This document shows, piece by piece, positions 1 to 9,011 of a stretch of 56,934 nt of DNA. The notes under the pieces were generated by a model. That model was not told the origin of the DNA. It did not search any database and was given only the letters and a program-made list of their open reading frames with translations. Numbering within the stretch: the first letter of the stretch is position 1; each line of letters begins with the position of its first letter. The stretch covers positions 1 to 56,934 of the forward strand of contig NZ_MRCS01000042.1 in the NCBI RefSeq assembly GCF_002303925.1. Reading direction: 5' to 3'. A program made the position numbers and the translations under genes. Origin of the DNA: Pseudomonas sp. ACN8. GTDB lineage: Bacteria > Pseudomonadota > Gammaproteobacteria > Pseudomonadales > Pseudomonadaceae.

Positions 1-5
1 GAATT

Positions 6-121
6 TCTTGACGACCATAGAGCGTTGGAACCACCTGATCCCATCCCGAACTCAGCAGTGAAACGATGCATCGCCGATGGTAGTGTGGGGTTTCCCCATG
101 TGAGAGTAGGTCATCGTCAAG
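6..121 (+). rRNA. rrf: 5S ribosomal RNA
   Basis: The sequence reads as a complete Pseudomonas 5S rRNA, with the characteristic stretches CCATCCCGAACTCAG and GATGGTAGTGTGGGG. The ends pair (TTGACGACC near the start with GGTCATCGTCAA at the end). The window therefore opens at the 3' end of an rRNA operon; 16S and 23S would lie to the left. The exact ends are uncertain by a few bases. Confidence 0.95.
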
Positions 122-132
122 ATTAAATTCCG

Positions 133-171
133 AAACCCCTATCTGCGTATGCAGGTAGGGGTTTTGTTTTT
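133..171 (+). terminator. Rho-independent terminator of the rRNA operon
   Basis: A 14-bp stem (AAACCCCTATCTGC pairing with GCAGGTAGGGGTTT, one G-U pair) around a GTAT loop, followed by a T-rich run. It lies 12 bases after the 5S rRNA and ends rRNA transcription. Confidence 0.9.
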
Positions 172-270
172 GGCGTAGAAAAAAGCACGATCAATCAAGC
201 ACAAATTGGCGCAGTTATTTTTGTCCCGGGACACTAGAATAGGTCCAACTTTTTCAGAGTCAGAGCGCTT

Positions 271-930
271 ATGCCGGAGCCGGTTGACGCCCAAGGGCTG
301 TCAGAATTACCACTAGAAAATCTGGTTGCCTGTCATGAGTGCGACTTGCTCATGCGTAAACCAGAACTCGCCCATGGCGAAAAAGCCCTGTGCCCGCGCT
401 GTGGCTACGAGCTTTATGCCAATCGGTACAACGTCGTACAGCGCAGTCTTGCCCTGGTCATCGCCGCCTTGTTGTTGTTTATTCCGGCGAACTTTTTACC
501 CATCATGCAGCTCCATCTACTCGGCCAATCTTCGCAAGACACGGTCTGGAGCGGCGTTGTCGCCCTTTTTGACACGGGCATGCAAAGCGTTTCAGTGATT
601 GTGTTCCTGTGCAGCATGGGGATCCCGCTGCTCAAACTGCTGTGCCAACTGGCCGTATTGTTGAGTATCCGTTTCGATGTCGGACGCAGCTACGGCTTGT
701 TGCTCTATCGCATTTATCACCATATACGCGAATGGGGGATGCTCGAGGTTTACTTCATGGGCGTACTGGTGGCGATCGTAAAACTGGCAGATATGGCAGC
801 CATCACCGTAGGCCTCGGCCTGGCGTGCTTCATTGGTTTGTTGCTGATTCAAGTCTGGCTGGAGGTCGTAATGTCGCCTCACCAGATCTGGCAAGCGTTA
901 TCAGGAGAAGATGCGCATGCGGGCGATTGA
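271..930 (+). CDS. LetA/PqiA-family membrane protein, N-terminal half
   Basis: This is an inner-membrane partner of an MCE-domain lipid transport system. The 219-aa product begins with a zinc-ribbon-like segment holding two CxxC pairs (CHEC near residue 22 and CPRC near residue 41). Hydrophobic segments of the PqiA fold follow, with the family-typical FIPANFLPIM. E. coli LetA and PqiA are single proteins of about 420 residues with two such halves. Here each half is its own gene, and this one matches the first. It overlaps the next gene by 14 bases and leads an operon with the MCE gene. No strong ribosome binding site precedes the ATG. Lipid transport is inferred from family and context. Confidence 0.85.
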   Translation: MPEPVDAQGLSELPLENLVACHECDLLMRKPELAHGEKALCPRCGYELYANRYNVVQRSLALVIAALLLFIPANFLPIMQLHLLGQSSQDTVWSGVVALFDTGMQSVSVIVFLCSMGIPLLKLLCQLAVLLSIRFDVGRSYGLLLYRIYHHIREWGMLEVYFMGVLVAIVKLADMAAITVGLGLACFIGLLLIQVWLEVVMSPHQIWQALSGEDAHAGD

Positions 931-1540
931 TGCAGGCATTCTGATTTGCAAGGAATGTCATGAATTGAACAGACAGGAAGCTGATACCGATGAGCAAGTC
1001 TGTACGCGCTGCGGTGCGCTGGTGCATGCCCGCAGCCCGAATAGCCTGGTGCGCACCTGGGCATTGCTGATTACCGCCGCCATTCTTTACATACCGGCCA
1101 ACTTGTTGCCGATCATGACCGTGAACTCCCTGGGCAAAGGTGCGCCCAGCACGATCATGGCGGGAGTGATCGAGTTGGTGCACTACGGCATGTTCCCCAT
1201 AGCGGCCGTGGTGTTTATCGCCAGTATCCTGGTGCCCACCTTCAAGCTGGTGGGCATCGCCCTGCTGCTGTTTTCCGTGCAGCGCCGTCAGCCCCTTTCG
1301 GCTCGCCAGCGCATCTGGATGTACCGTTTCATTGAATTCATCGGCCGCTGGTCGATGCTCGATATCTTTGTGATCGCCATCCTCGTGGCGGTCGTGAATT
1401 TTGGACGGCTTGCCAGCATCGAAGCCAATCTTGGCGCCATCGCTTTCGCCACGGTGGTGATTCTGACGATGCTTGCCGCGGTAACTTTTGATCCCCGACT
1501 GATTTGGGATAACACGGAGTCGGACGACGACCATGACTGA
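917..1540 (+). CDS. LetA/PqiA-family membrane protein, C-terminal half
   Basis: The 207-aa product corresponds to the second half of E. coli LetA/PqiA. It has its own zinc ribbon (CKEC near residue 11, CTRC near residue 30), then hydrophobic segments with the repeat motif YIPANLLPIM, like FIPANFLPIM in the preceding gene. Two in-frame ATGs lie at 911 and 917; AGGAG at 903-907 is nine bases before the second, so 917 is preferred. Its end overlaps the MCE gene by eight bases, which implies translational coupling. The two halves probably assemble into one LetA-like unit. Confidence 0.85.
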   Translation: MRAIDAGILICKECHELNRQEADTDEQVCTRCGALVHARSPNSLVRTWALLITAAILYIPANLLPIMTVNSLGKGAPSTIMAGVIELVHYGMFPIAAVVFIASILVPTFKLVGIALLLFSVQRRQPLSARQRIWMYRFIEFIGRWSMLDIFVIAILVAVVNFGRLASIEANLGAIAFATVVILTMLAAVTFDPRLIWDNTESDDDHD

Positions 1541-3836
1541 TTTGCCTGTAGCGAAAACCCGACCGGCTTCGAACTGGTCTGCCATTTGGGTGTTGCCCCT
1601 GATCGCCTTGATCATCGGCGGCTGGCTCGGCTGGCGTGCCTATAGCGAGACCGGTATCCAGATTCAGGTACGATTTGAGAGCGGCGAGGGCATTCAGGCC
1701 AACAAGACCGAAGTTGTCTATAAAGGCATGTCGGTCGGCAAGGTCAAAAGCCTCAAGCTCGATGACGAAGGCAGCTCCAAAGGCGTGATCGCCAGCATCG
1801 AAATGAACAAGGACGTTGAGCAATACTTGCGAACCAGCACACGTTTCTGGCTGGTCAAGCCGAGCGTGACGCTGGCAGGGATTACCGGTCTTGAGACGCT
1901 GGTTTCAGGCAACTATGTCGCCATCAGCCCGGGGGAAGGCGAGCCCGTGCGCAAGTTCAAGGCCCTGGCCGAGGAACCGCCGCTCTCCGATGCCCAGCCC
2001 GGTCTGCACTTGACCATCAAGGCCGACCGCCTGGGCTCGCTGAACCGTGGCAGTCCGGTGTTCTACAAACAGATCAAAGTGGGCCAGATCAAAAGCTATG
2101 TGTTGTCCGAGGACCAGAGCACCGTCGAGCTCAAGGTCTTCATTGAGCCGACCTACGCCAAGCTGGTGCGCAAACACACGCGTTTCTGGAACGCCAGTGG
2201 CATCAGCATCGACGCTAATCTGTCGGGTGTGAAGGTTCGCAGTGAATCCCTGGCCAGCATTGTCGCCGGTGGTATTGCGTTTGCCACCCCGGAAAACCGC
2301 AAGGACAGCCCGCCTACCGACCCGAGCCTGCCATTCAGGCTGTATGAAGACTTCGATGCAGCGGCGGCCGGTATCCGGGTCAAGGTCAAACTCAGCGACT
2401 TCGAAGGCTTGCAGGCTGGACGTACGCCGGTGATGTACAAAGGCATTCAGGTCGGCAATCTCAAGGCGCTGAAGGTCGATCCAGATCTGTCCGGCGCCAC
2501 CGCCGAATTGACGATGGATCCGCTGGCCGAGGATTATCTGGTCGAGGGCACACAGTTCTGGGTGGTCAAACCGTCTATTTCCCTGGCGGGTATTACCGGC
2601 CTCGAAGCGTTGGTCAAAGGCAACTACATCGCTGTGCGGCCTGGCGACAAGGGTTCGGCACCACAACGGGAGTTTGCGGCACGGGCCAAGGCGCCGCCGC
2701 TGGATCTGCGTGCACCCGGCCTGCACCTGGTGTTGTTCACGGAAAATCTCGGTTCGCTGGAAGTCGGCAGCCCGGTTCTCTACAAGCAGGTCAAGGTCGG
2801 TTCGGTACAGAGCTATCAGTTCTCGCGCACCAAAAAGCAGTTGATCATCGGTGTGCACATTGAGAAGGAATACGAGGATCTGGTCAACGCCTCGACGCGC
2901 TTCTGGAATGCCAGCGGGATCACGCTCACGGGCGGACTGACCGGTGGGGTTCAAGTCAAAAGTGAATCGCTGCAAAGCTTGATGGCCGGTGGTATTGCGT
3001 TTGAAACACCGGAAGCCAAGGCGCCGCTACAGAAACGTATTCCGCGTTTCCGCTTGTTCGCCAGCCGTGACGACGCCACGCAAAAGGGCGAGGTGATCAC
3101 CATCAAGGTCGACCGCGCCGATGGTTTGCGCACGGGTACGCCGATTCGCTTCAAGGGCCTGGATGTCGGCAAGATCGAGGACGTTGACCTGAGTGACGAT
3201 CTGCAATCGGTGCTGCTGACCGCGCGGATTACCGAAGTGCCGGAGCGCATCGCCCGGGTCGGCAGTCAGTTCTGGGTGGTCAAGCCTGAGCTGGGCCTGA
3301 TCAAGACGTCCAACCTCGAAACCCTGGTGACCGGGCAATACATCGAGGTGCAACCGGCGCCGAAGAACCTGGGACCGCAGAAGAACTTTGTCGCTTTGGC
3401 CGCAGCTCCCGAAACTGCAAAGCAGGAAGCGGGATTGAGTCTGGTGTTGAGCGCGGCCCGTCGTGGTTCGCTCAAGGCCGGCGTGCCAGTGACGTATCGT
3501 GAAATCACCGTGGGCAAGGTGACCGGTTATGAGCTGGGCCAGACCGCTGATCGCGTCCTGATCCATATCCTGATCGAGCCGAAGTACGCGCCACTGGTAC
3601 GCAGCGGTACAAGGTTCTGGAACACCAGCGGTTTCGACTTCGATGTCGGTCTGTTCAAAGGTGCAACGGTGCGCACTGAATCCCTGGAAACGATGATTCA
3701 GGGCGGTGTCGCCTTTGCCACGCCGGACGGCGATCGCATGGGCAGCCCGGCGCGACCCGAGCAGACGTTCGCGCTGTTCGACAAGTTCGAAGAGGAATGG
3801 CTGGGCTGGGCGCCGAAGATTTCGCTCGGCAAATAG
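1533..3836 (+). CDS. Six-MCE-domain LetB/PqiB-like protein
   Basis: The 767-aa protein has one N-terminal membrane anchor (about residues 17-37) and then six MCE (MlaD-like) domains in the periplasm. They are recognisable from repeated elements such as VxYKGxxVGKV and FWVVKPSxSLAGITGLE, with odd domains of the second type alternating with even domains carrying TRFWNxSG and RxESLxxxxxGGIAF. In E. coli, PqiB has three MCE domains and LetB seven, stacked into a hollow tube bridging the inner and outer membranes. Six domains place this protein nearer LetB. The LetA-like genes directly upstream supply the inner-membrane partner. A role in phospholipid movement and envelope integrity is inferred from the family. 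Confidence 0.9.
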   Translation: MTDLPVAKTRPASNWSAIWVLPLIALIIGGWLGWRAYSETGIQIQVRFESGEGIQANKTEVVYKGMSVGKVKSLKLDDEGSSKGVIASIEMNKDVEQYLRTSTRFWLVKPSVTLAGITGLETLVSGNYVAISPGEGEPVRKFKALAEEPPLSDAQPGLHLTIKADRLGSLNRGSPVFYKQIKVGQIKSYVLSEDQSTVELKVFIEPTYAKLVRKHTRFWNASGISIDANLSGVKVRSESLASIVAGGIAFATPENRKDSPPTDPSLPFRLYEDFDAAAAGIRVKVKLSDFEGLQAGRTPVMYKGIQVGNLKALKVDPDLSGATAELTMDPLAEDYLVEGTQFWVVKPSISLAGITGLEALVKGNYIAVRPGDKGSAPQREFAARAKAPPLDLRAPGLHLVLFTENLGSLEVGSPVLYKQVKVGSVQSYQFSRTKKQLIIGVHIEKEYEDLVNASTRFWNASGITLTGGLTGGVQVKSESLQSLMAGGIAFETPEAKAPLQKRIPRFRLFASRDDATQKGEVITIKVDRADGLRTGTPIRFKGLDVGKIEDVDLSDDLQSVLLTARITEVPERIARVGSQFWVVKPELGLIKTSNLETLVTGQYIEVQPAPKNLGPQKNFVALAAAPETAKQEAGLSLVLSAARRGSLKAGVPVTYREITVGKVTGYELGQTADRVLIHILIEPKYAPLVRSGTRFWNTSGFDFDVGLFKGATVRTESLETMIQGGVAFATPDGDRMGSPARPEQTFALFDKFEEEWLGWAPKISLGK

Positions 3837-3860
3837 TTTGATGGTGCTTGTGCTGCCGTC

Positions 3861-3930
3861 TTCGCGAGCAGGCTCGCTCCCACAATGGATTGCGTTTACG
3901 CCGATCTAAAGTGGGAGCCTGCTCGCGAAG
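3861..3930. repeat. REP doublet (GTGGGAG type), partly decayed
   Basis: Two inverted copies of the Pseudomonas REP palindrome (TTCGCGAGCAGGCTCGC and its complement) flank a 27-base spacer. The right copy has lost four bases (CGAG), so it no longer folds as a full palindrome. It lies between two convergent operons. Confidence 0.85.
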
Positions 3931-3969
3931 GGGCCTTCAAACGCACTGAAAGGCTAAAAACAAGTTGAT

Positions 3970-4010
3970 AAAAAAGGCCGCGATCCAATGGACCGCGGCC
4001 TTTTTCATTA
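3970..4010. terminator. Bidirectional terminator between the MCE and mks operons
   Basis: A GC-rich stem (AAGGCCGCG paired with CGCGGCCTT) is flanked by A-run and T-run tails. It can terminate the rightward MCE operon and the leftward mks operon. Confidence 0.85.
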
Positions 4011-4025
4011 CCTTCGATTCAAGCC

Positions 4026-6866
4026 TCAGACCGCATCCAGCTCCGGTTCATCCGCTTGTTCGTTGACCGTCGCCTTCACCTGATCGTGACGACGGATGTA
4101 CTTCCAGTCCGCCTCATCGATGTAGATGCCGGCCGGGCCGCTGCCGCCTTCCAGGTCGATGGCGACACTGGCGCAGACCTGCGGCTTCACGCTGGCCAGG
4201 ATCGGCACGAAGCCCAGTTGCAGGCTGGTTTCCAGCAAGGCGGCCTGGTTCTTCTCATCGATGTCCGCCGCTTCGTCGAGGTAGTACGGCAGGCGCACAC
4301 GACCGGCCTGGTCACGGTCCATCAAGTGCAGCAACAAGTACATGTTGGTCAGCGCTTTGATGGTCATGGTGGTGCCGTTGGAAGCGGCGCCGTCGATGTC
4401 GGTGTGGATCACCGGTTGGCCGTTGACCTTGGTGATCTCGAACGCCAGTTCGAACAGGTCCTTGAGGCCGAGCTGGTTGTGGTTGGCCGCCACCAGCCGT
4501 GCCAGGTATTCCTTGGCCTCTTCGTTTTTGTTGTCCTGCTCGGCGCTTTGGCTGAGGTCGAAGACCGACAGGGTTTCGCCTTCTTCGTACTGACCGGCGC
4601 TGTGGATGATCTGGTCGATGTGCTTGAGCGCTTCCTTGTTCGGCGCGAGCACGATGCGGAAGCTTTGCAGGTTGGAGACCTGACGTTTGTTGATCTCTCG
4701 GTTGAACAGTGCCAGCTGGTGTTCGAGGCTGTCGTAGTCGCTGCGGATGTTGCGCAAGGTCCGGGCGATGTCGGTCACGGCTGCACGACGGGCCTTGCCC
4801 AGCGTCAGGGCTTCATCGGTGCGGTGCGCGTACGCATTGATCAGCAGTGACAGGCGGCGCTCCATATCGTCTTCGCTGTCGAACTTGGCCACGCCCTTGA
4901 GGCGCACCTGAGCGTACAGCGCTTCGATCTGACCATCGGCGCGCAGCAGGCCTTGCCAGCTGTCCTGATAGTCATTGAGCAGCGGCAGCAGGTTGTCCAT
5001 GGAATCGTCGATCGGGTCCATGAACGGCGTGCCGAATGGCAGGTCTGTCGGCAACAACTGACGGCGGCGCAGGGCGTCGTCGAGAGTGCGTTGCTTGGCT
5101 TCCATGTCGCCGATCTGGCGGCCGACCAGTTGCAGCTTGGCCGACAGTTGCTGGACGCGCTCGGTGAAGGCATCGCTGGAACGCTTCAATTCGTCCTGAG
5201 CGGCTTCCATCTGCGCCAACTGTTCCAGTTTGTCGCCTTCCTCGGCGCTCAGGGTTTGCGCGCGGCGGAAGTCTTCCAGGGCTTTCTGCGCATCCAGCAC
5301 TTGCTGGTACAGCGCTTCGGTCTGGGTCTTGCTCGCGGCGCGGTCGGCGGCCACGGCCTGCTGGGTCTTCAGTTGCTTGAGTTCTTTGTCCAGGCGTTCC
5401 TTCTGGTCGCGCAACGCCGCGCGGTCAGCCAGGGCCTGCAACGCTGGCGGCTCGATGTGGGAGATGTCGATGGACAGGCCCGGCACTTCGAAGCGTTCGC
5501 CTTTGAAGCCGTCGAGGATCAGTTCCACGGACTTCACCCAGTCGCCGTTCTCGTCGAGGGTGATACCGTGTTCGCCAAGCGGCAGACTGAACAGGGCGCT
5601 GTTGAACAGGCGCATCAGGCGCTCGACGTCCTGCTGCGAGAATTCTTCGCGCAGACGGGCGTAGCTGTTGTTGTCGGCGTGATCGAGTTGCTGCCTGACC
5701 GACTTCAGGCGTTTTTCCAGATCGCGCAGACGCTCTTCCAGATCTTCGGCGCTGAACTGACGGGACTGGGCCAATGCACCGGCCAGTTCGTCATGGGCGT
5801 CCTTGGCGGCGAGCAGCTGTTGCTCCAGCACCTTGACGTCATCGACCAGGGCAAAGCGATGCTTGAGCACCGACAATTCGCCGAGCCAACGCTGGATGCC
5901 GGTGATTTCCCGCTCCAGGCGCATCAGTTCCTGCGTGCCACCACGCTGATCGTTTTGCAGGGCGTCCTGTTCGTTGCGGTAGTGCTCGGCCTGAATGGTC
6001 AGCTCTTCCTTGCGCGCACTGGCGTAGTCCGACCAGGTGCCCAGCAGCGAATCGAGCAGGGGCGAGATCCGGTGCAGCTTGCCGCGCAGGATGTCGCGTT
6101 GTTTCACACCGTTGGCCAGAGCTTCGACCAGCGGGCCGGCGGCGACCAGCGAGTTGTAGTCTTGCTCCATGCGTCGTACATCGCGGAACGCCTCTTCGCA
6201 CGCGGCAATGTAATCGACGCTGCCGGACCGCAGGCTGTGCTCGAAGGCATCGAGGAACAGCTGCTTGAGCTTGGCCGCGGTGATTTCGCGCATGTGCAGC
6301 AGGTTGATGAACAGGGCGCGGAAGGTCTTCAGGCTCTGCTCGCTGGTGGAACGCAATGGAATCAGCGTCAGGTCCAGCGGGATCGAGGTGTGACCACCGA
6401 CCAGCAAACGGCGCAATTCGTCCGGCTTGAGTTCGTAGGCTTTCAGGCCTTCGCGCTCAAGGTTGGTGAACAGTTCTTTCTGGCGCAGGCAGGTGTCGTT
6501 TTTCTGGTAGTGGGCCAGGTCCAGTTTGCCGGCATAGGCAAAGAACTGATGACCGAAGCCGCCACCCGGGCCGCGGCCGACCACACCGATCACGTGGGGG
6601 CCGTGGGGCAGGTTCACTTCCACCAGGATGTAACTGGTGTCCGAGGCGAAGTAGAAGCGCCGGGATTGTTCCAGGCTGTACTTGCCGAAACTCATGTCCG
6701 ACATGCGCGCCAGGATCGGGAACTGCAAGGCGTTGATCGAGGCGGATTTACCGAGGTTGTTCGCGCCGTATACCGACAGCGGCTCTTCCAGCGGAAACAG
6801 GCCGAGGCTGTAGCCGGCGGTGTTCAAAAGGGCAAAGCGGCGGATGCCGTAACGTTCCTTGCTCAT
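4026..6866 (-). CDS. mksB: Condensin subunit MksB (SMC-like ATPase)
   Basis: The 946-aa protein is the ATPase of the MksBEF condensin, which organises chromosomal DNA. The N-terminal Walker A is GANNLGKS (G34 to S41). A long central region rich in charged heptads is predicted coiled coil with a central hinge. A signature-like SNGTT segment and a Walker B ending in YYLDEA (about residues 860-870) form the C-terminal half of the ATPase head. It is the last gene of mksF-mksE-mksB and overlaps mksE by four bases. No MksG/JetD gene follows; a terminator comes directly after. Wadjet JetC is a homologue, but the missing nuclease and the match to the P. aeruginosa arrangement favour a chromosome role. 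Confidence 0.92.
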   Translation of the reverse strand: MSKERYGIRRFALLNTAGYSLGLFPLEEPLSVYGANNLGKSASINALQFPILARMSDMSFGKYSLEQSRRFYFASDTSYILVEVNLPHGPHVIGVVGRGPGGGFGHQFFAYAGKLDLAHYQKNDTCLRQKELFTNLEREGLKAYELKPDELRRLLVGGHTSIPLDLTLIPLRSTSEQSLKTFRALFINLLHMREITAAKLKQLFLDAFEHSLRSGSVDYIAACEEAFRDVRRMEQDYNSLVAAGPLVEALANGVKQRDILRGKLHRISPLLDSLLGTWSDYASARKEELTIQAEHYRNEQDALQNDQRGGTQELMRLEREITGIQRWLGELSVLKHRFALVDDVKVLEQQLLAAKDAHDELAGALAQSRQFSAEDLEERLRDLEKRLKSVRQQLDHADNNSYARLREEFSQQDVERLMRLFNSALFSLPLGEHGITLDENGDWVKSVELILDGFKGERFEVPGLSIDISHIEPPALQALADRAALRDQKERLDKELKQLKTQQAVAADRAASKTQTEALYQQVLDAQKALEDFRRAQTLSAEEGDKLEQLAQMEAAQDELKRSSDAFTERVQQLSAKLQLVGRQIGDMEAKQRTLDDALRRRQLLPTDLPFGTPFMDPIDDSMDNLLPLLNDYQDSWQGLLRADGQIEALYAQVRLKGVAKFDSEDDMERRLSLLINAYAHRTDEALTLGKARRAAVTDIARTLRNIRSDYDSLEHQLALFNREINKRQVSNLQSFRIVLAPNKEALKHIDQIIHSAGQYEEGETLSVFDLSQSAEQDNKNEEAKEYLARLVAANHNQLGLKDLFELAFEITKVNGQPVIHTDIDGAASNGTTMTIKALTNMYLLLHLMDRDQAGRVRLPYYLDEAADIDEKNQAALLETSLQLGFVPILASVKPQVCASVAIDLEGGSGPAGIYIDEADWKYIRRHDQVKATVNEQADEPELDAV

Positions 6867-7564
6867 GCGTCGAGCTCCTGTTCTTCGGCGATGGCGCGGG
6901 CCAGGGCGTCTTCTTCGCTTTCGTCTTCAAATTCTGCGAGGTCGAGCGGATCGTCGGTCTGCAGCAGTTTTTCGTCGCTGTCTTCGTCGATCAGTACCGG
7001 CACCGGCAACGGCAGGACGCTGTGCAGGCTGGCGGCCAGGTCGCGGTCCTGTTGCACCGACAGGCACACATCAAGGAAGCGGTGCATTGGCGGCAGGAAG
7101 CGGTAGACACCGTTTTCTTCGCTGGCGAAACCGAGTTGCGTCATGCGGCGCATGATCTTTTCTTCCAACTCGTCCTGGGTCTGCACTTCGGCCTGGATGA
7201 ACAGGTCGCGGTACTTTTCCAGCAACGACGGCAGCTCATCGCGGCCGAGGCTGCCGCCATCGAGCACGGAGATCGGGTCGCGGCCCTGGTCGGCCAGGTG
7301 CTCGACGAGGATGAAGGTGAACAGCGCCAGACGCTGGGCGGTCTTGTTCACCGCCGCCGCCGCGAGGTCTGGTACGAAGTAGTAGAAACCGCGGGTATCG
7401 CAGACCAGTTCAAAGCCCAGGGCCTTGAACAGCGTGCGGTATTGGTCCTGAAAGTTCGACAACTGTGCGTACAGCTCCGGATCGCGGCGGCTGACGTGAT
7501 AACCCTTGAACAGCTCGCGAAAGATCGGTGCCAGATGGGACAGTTCGGATAGATCAAGATGCAT
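6863..7564 (-). CDS. mksE: Condensin subunit MksE
   Basis: The 233-aa product is the small winged-helix (KITE-type) partner that binds the kleisin MksF in the MksBEF complex. Length and order fit MksE/JetB. The C-terminus is very acidic (many Asp and Glu over the last 45 residues). The start overlaps the end of mksF by 11 bases and the end overlaps the start of mksB, so the three subunits are translationally coupled. The assignment rests mainly on position and size. Confidence 0.88.
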   Translation of the reverse strand: MHLDLSELSHLAPIFRELFKGYHVSRRDPELYAQLSNFQDQYRTLFKALGFELVCDTRGFYYFVPDLAAAAVNKTAQRLALFTFILVEHLADQGRDPISVLDGGSLGRDELPSLLEKYRDLFIQAEVQTQDELEEKIMRRMTQLGFASEENGVYRFLPPMHRFLDVCLSVQQDRDLAASLHSVLPLPVPVLIDEDSDEKLLQTDDPLDLAEFEDESEEDALARAIAEEQELDA

Positions 7565-8831
7565 AAGGAGTGCTCGCAGAATCCTCGGCGGCGGTGTTAC
7601 TGACCGAGAGCAGGGCGAAGGAGCGCAGGCTGACCTGGTGCTCGTGAGTATGGTATTGGCGACGTTCCAGACGCTCGCGCTTGAAGCGTTTCTCCCGCGA
7701 CAGGCGCGAGAACCAGTACAGCAATTCGTCGGTGGCGCCGTCCGGCTCCTGCTCCAGCAGCCAGGTCATCAGGTCCGGCATCGGCAGGGCGTCTTCGCAG
7801 CGTTCGAGCATTTCCCGAACGGTGCGTGGCGCTCGTGGCGCTTCGCCTTTCTGGGTCTTGTGCGCCTTGGGGAAGCGTGCAGGTTTGGGCTCGAAGCGGG
7901 CCAAGGCGTAGACGTAGGCTTCGACCTGGCTGGCGCTGCCGAGGAAGGTACTCTGCGGACGGGTGAACATCGGCATCGCCGCCTGTGGCACGGCGTCGAT
8001 GCCCTTGCGGCGGATCATCGACAAGGCCAATGCGGCGCCACGGGTCACGGCGTTGTGCCGGCGAGCTTCTTCACGCAGCGGCAGCAGCAGCTCGCGGGCG
8101 TGACGCAGGGTCAGTTGGGCGCTGGTCTGCATTTCGAGGATGCGCGCGTGGGTGCGCAGCAGCATGTCGTCGTCGACCAGGTGGCCGAGACGCTGCTGTT
8201 CGCTGAGCATCTTCAGCAGTACGGTTTCGACCTTGCGCACGCCTTGTTCGAAGGCGCCGTCGGCGTTCACCAGATCAATCATCGGCTCGACGTATTCGTC
8301 CCAGGTCGCCAGCACTTCAGCGTAACGCTGGCGCAACGGAATCTGCCGGTCGCTGGTTTTCGCCCGTTCGGCGACGGCCACCAGGGCCTGTTCGTCGTTA
8401 TCGAGTTTTTTCAGCACGTCACGCACGCGCATGTCGAGCAGGCGCAACTGGCGGGCCAGGTCATTGCCGTCGCGAATATCGAACGCGTCCTGGATATAAC
8501 CGGCCAGGCGCTCGAGGTGACGCAGGTAGGCTTCGATTTCCAGGCACAGGCCCAGGCGGTGTTCACGACGCAGGTAGGCGAGGAAGTCGTGAATCTGCGC
8601 GTTGAGCTCGAAACGGTTCGGGCTTTTGGCCACGGGAACCAGGATATCGAGGCGAATCCACACATCCAGCAGGCTGGTGATGTCCTGCGGCGTACTGTCG
8701 AGTTGCTGGGCGGCCAGTTGCGTGCGCAGTTCGTTCAGGCTCAGTGTGCCTTGGTCGAAGTGCTCGCACAGTGGCTCCAGAAGTGCCCAGTGTTCAGCGA
8801 GGGCGCGCAAGACGCGCTTGGGTTCGATCAT
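7554..8831 (-). CDS. mksF: Condensin subunit MksF (kleisin)
   Basis: The 425-aa product is the kleisin that closes the MksB ring and recruits MksE. It is mostly helical, with an N-terminal winged-helix-like part and a long middle region of heptad-like Leu and Arg residues. The frame is open further upstream, but only to a TTG at 8897. The ATG at 8831 (MIEPKRVLRAL) is a more natural start. It is the first gene of the leftward mks operon. Its promoter should lie in 8832-9011, shared with divergent holD and holding a DnaA box. Confidence 0.88.
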   Translation of the reverse strand: MIEPKRVLRALAEHWALLEPLCEHFDQGTLSLNELRTQLAAQQLDSTPQDITSLLDVWIRLDILVPVAKSPNRFELNAQIHDFLAYLRREHRLGLCLEIEAYLRHLERLAGYIQDAFDIRDGNDLARQLRLLDMRVRDVLKKLDNDEQALVAVAERAKTSDRQIPLRQRYAEVLATWDEYVEPMIDLVNADGAFEQGVRKVETVLLKMLSEQQRLGHLVDDDMLLRTHARILEMQTSAQLTLRHARELLLPLREEARRHNAVTRGAALALSMIRRKGIDAVPQAAMPMFTRPQSTFLGSASQVEAYVYALARFEPKPARFPKAHKTQKGEAPRAPRTVREMLERCEDALPMPDLMTWLLEQEPDGATDELLYWFSRLSREKRFKRERLERRQYHTHEHQVSLRSFALLSVSNTAAEDSASTPYAS

Positions 8832-8990
8832 CGGAATGGCCGGCTGGTTGGCGATTAAAAGCCGCGATTGTACTGCATCGGGGGCAATGCGATTCAATCC
8901 CGGGACGGACTGTCGCCTTCTTTTCGGTAAAGTGCATCGATCAACTGCGGGCGATCTTGAGCGAACGGCGGTAGAATCAGCGCACTTTAG

Positions 8991-8999
8991 TTATCCACA
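8991..8999 (+). promoter_or_regulatory. Perfect-consensus DnaA box
   Basis: TTATCCACA matches the high-affinity DnaA recognition site at all nine positions. It lies in the divergent intergenic region between mksF and holD, 13 bases before the proposed holD start. Binding and regulation are inference; one 9-mer can occur by chance. Confidence 0.5.
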
Positions 9000-9011
9000 A
9001 GTGGCCGACCT

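Noticed and set aside
4953..7106. Long open frame (717 codons) on the plus strand opposite mksB and mksE
   Set aside because: It mirrors high-GC codon use of the minus-strand genes, has low-complexity composition and no ribosome binding site.
4026..8831. Wadjet (JetABCD) plasmid-defence system
   Set aside because: The JetD/MksG subunit is absent and the operon ends in a terminator; the standard chromosomal MksBEF fits better.
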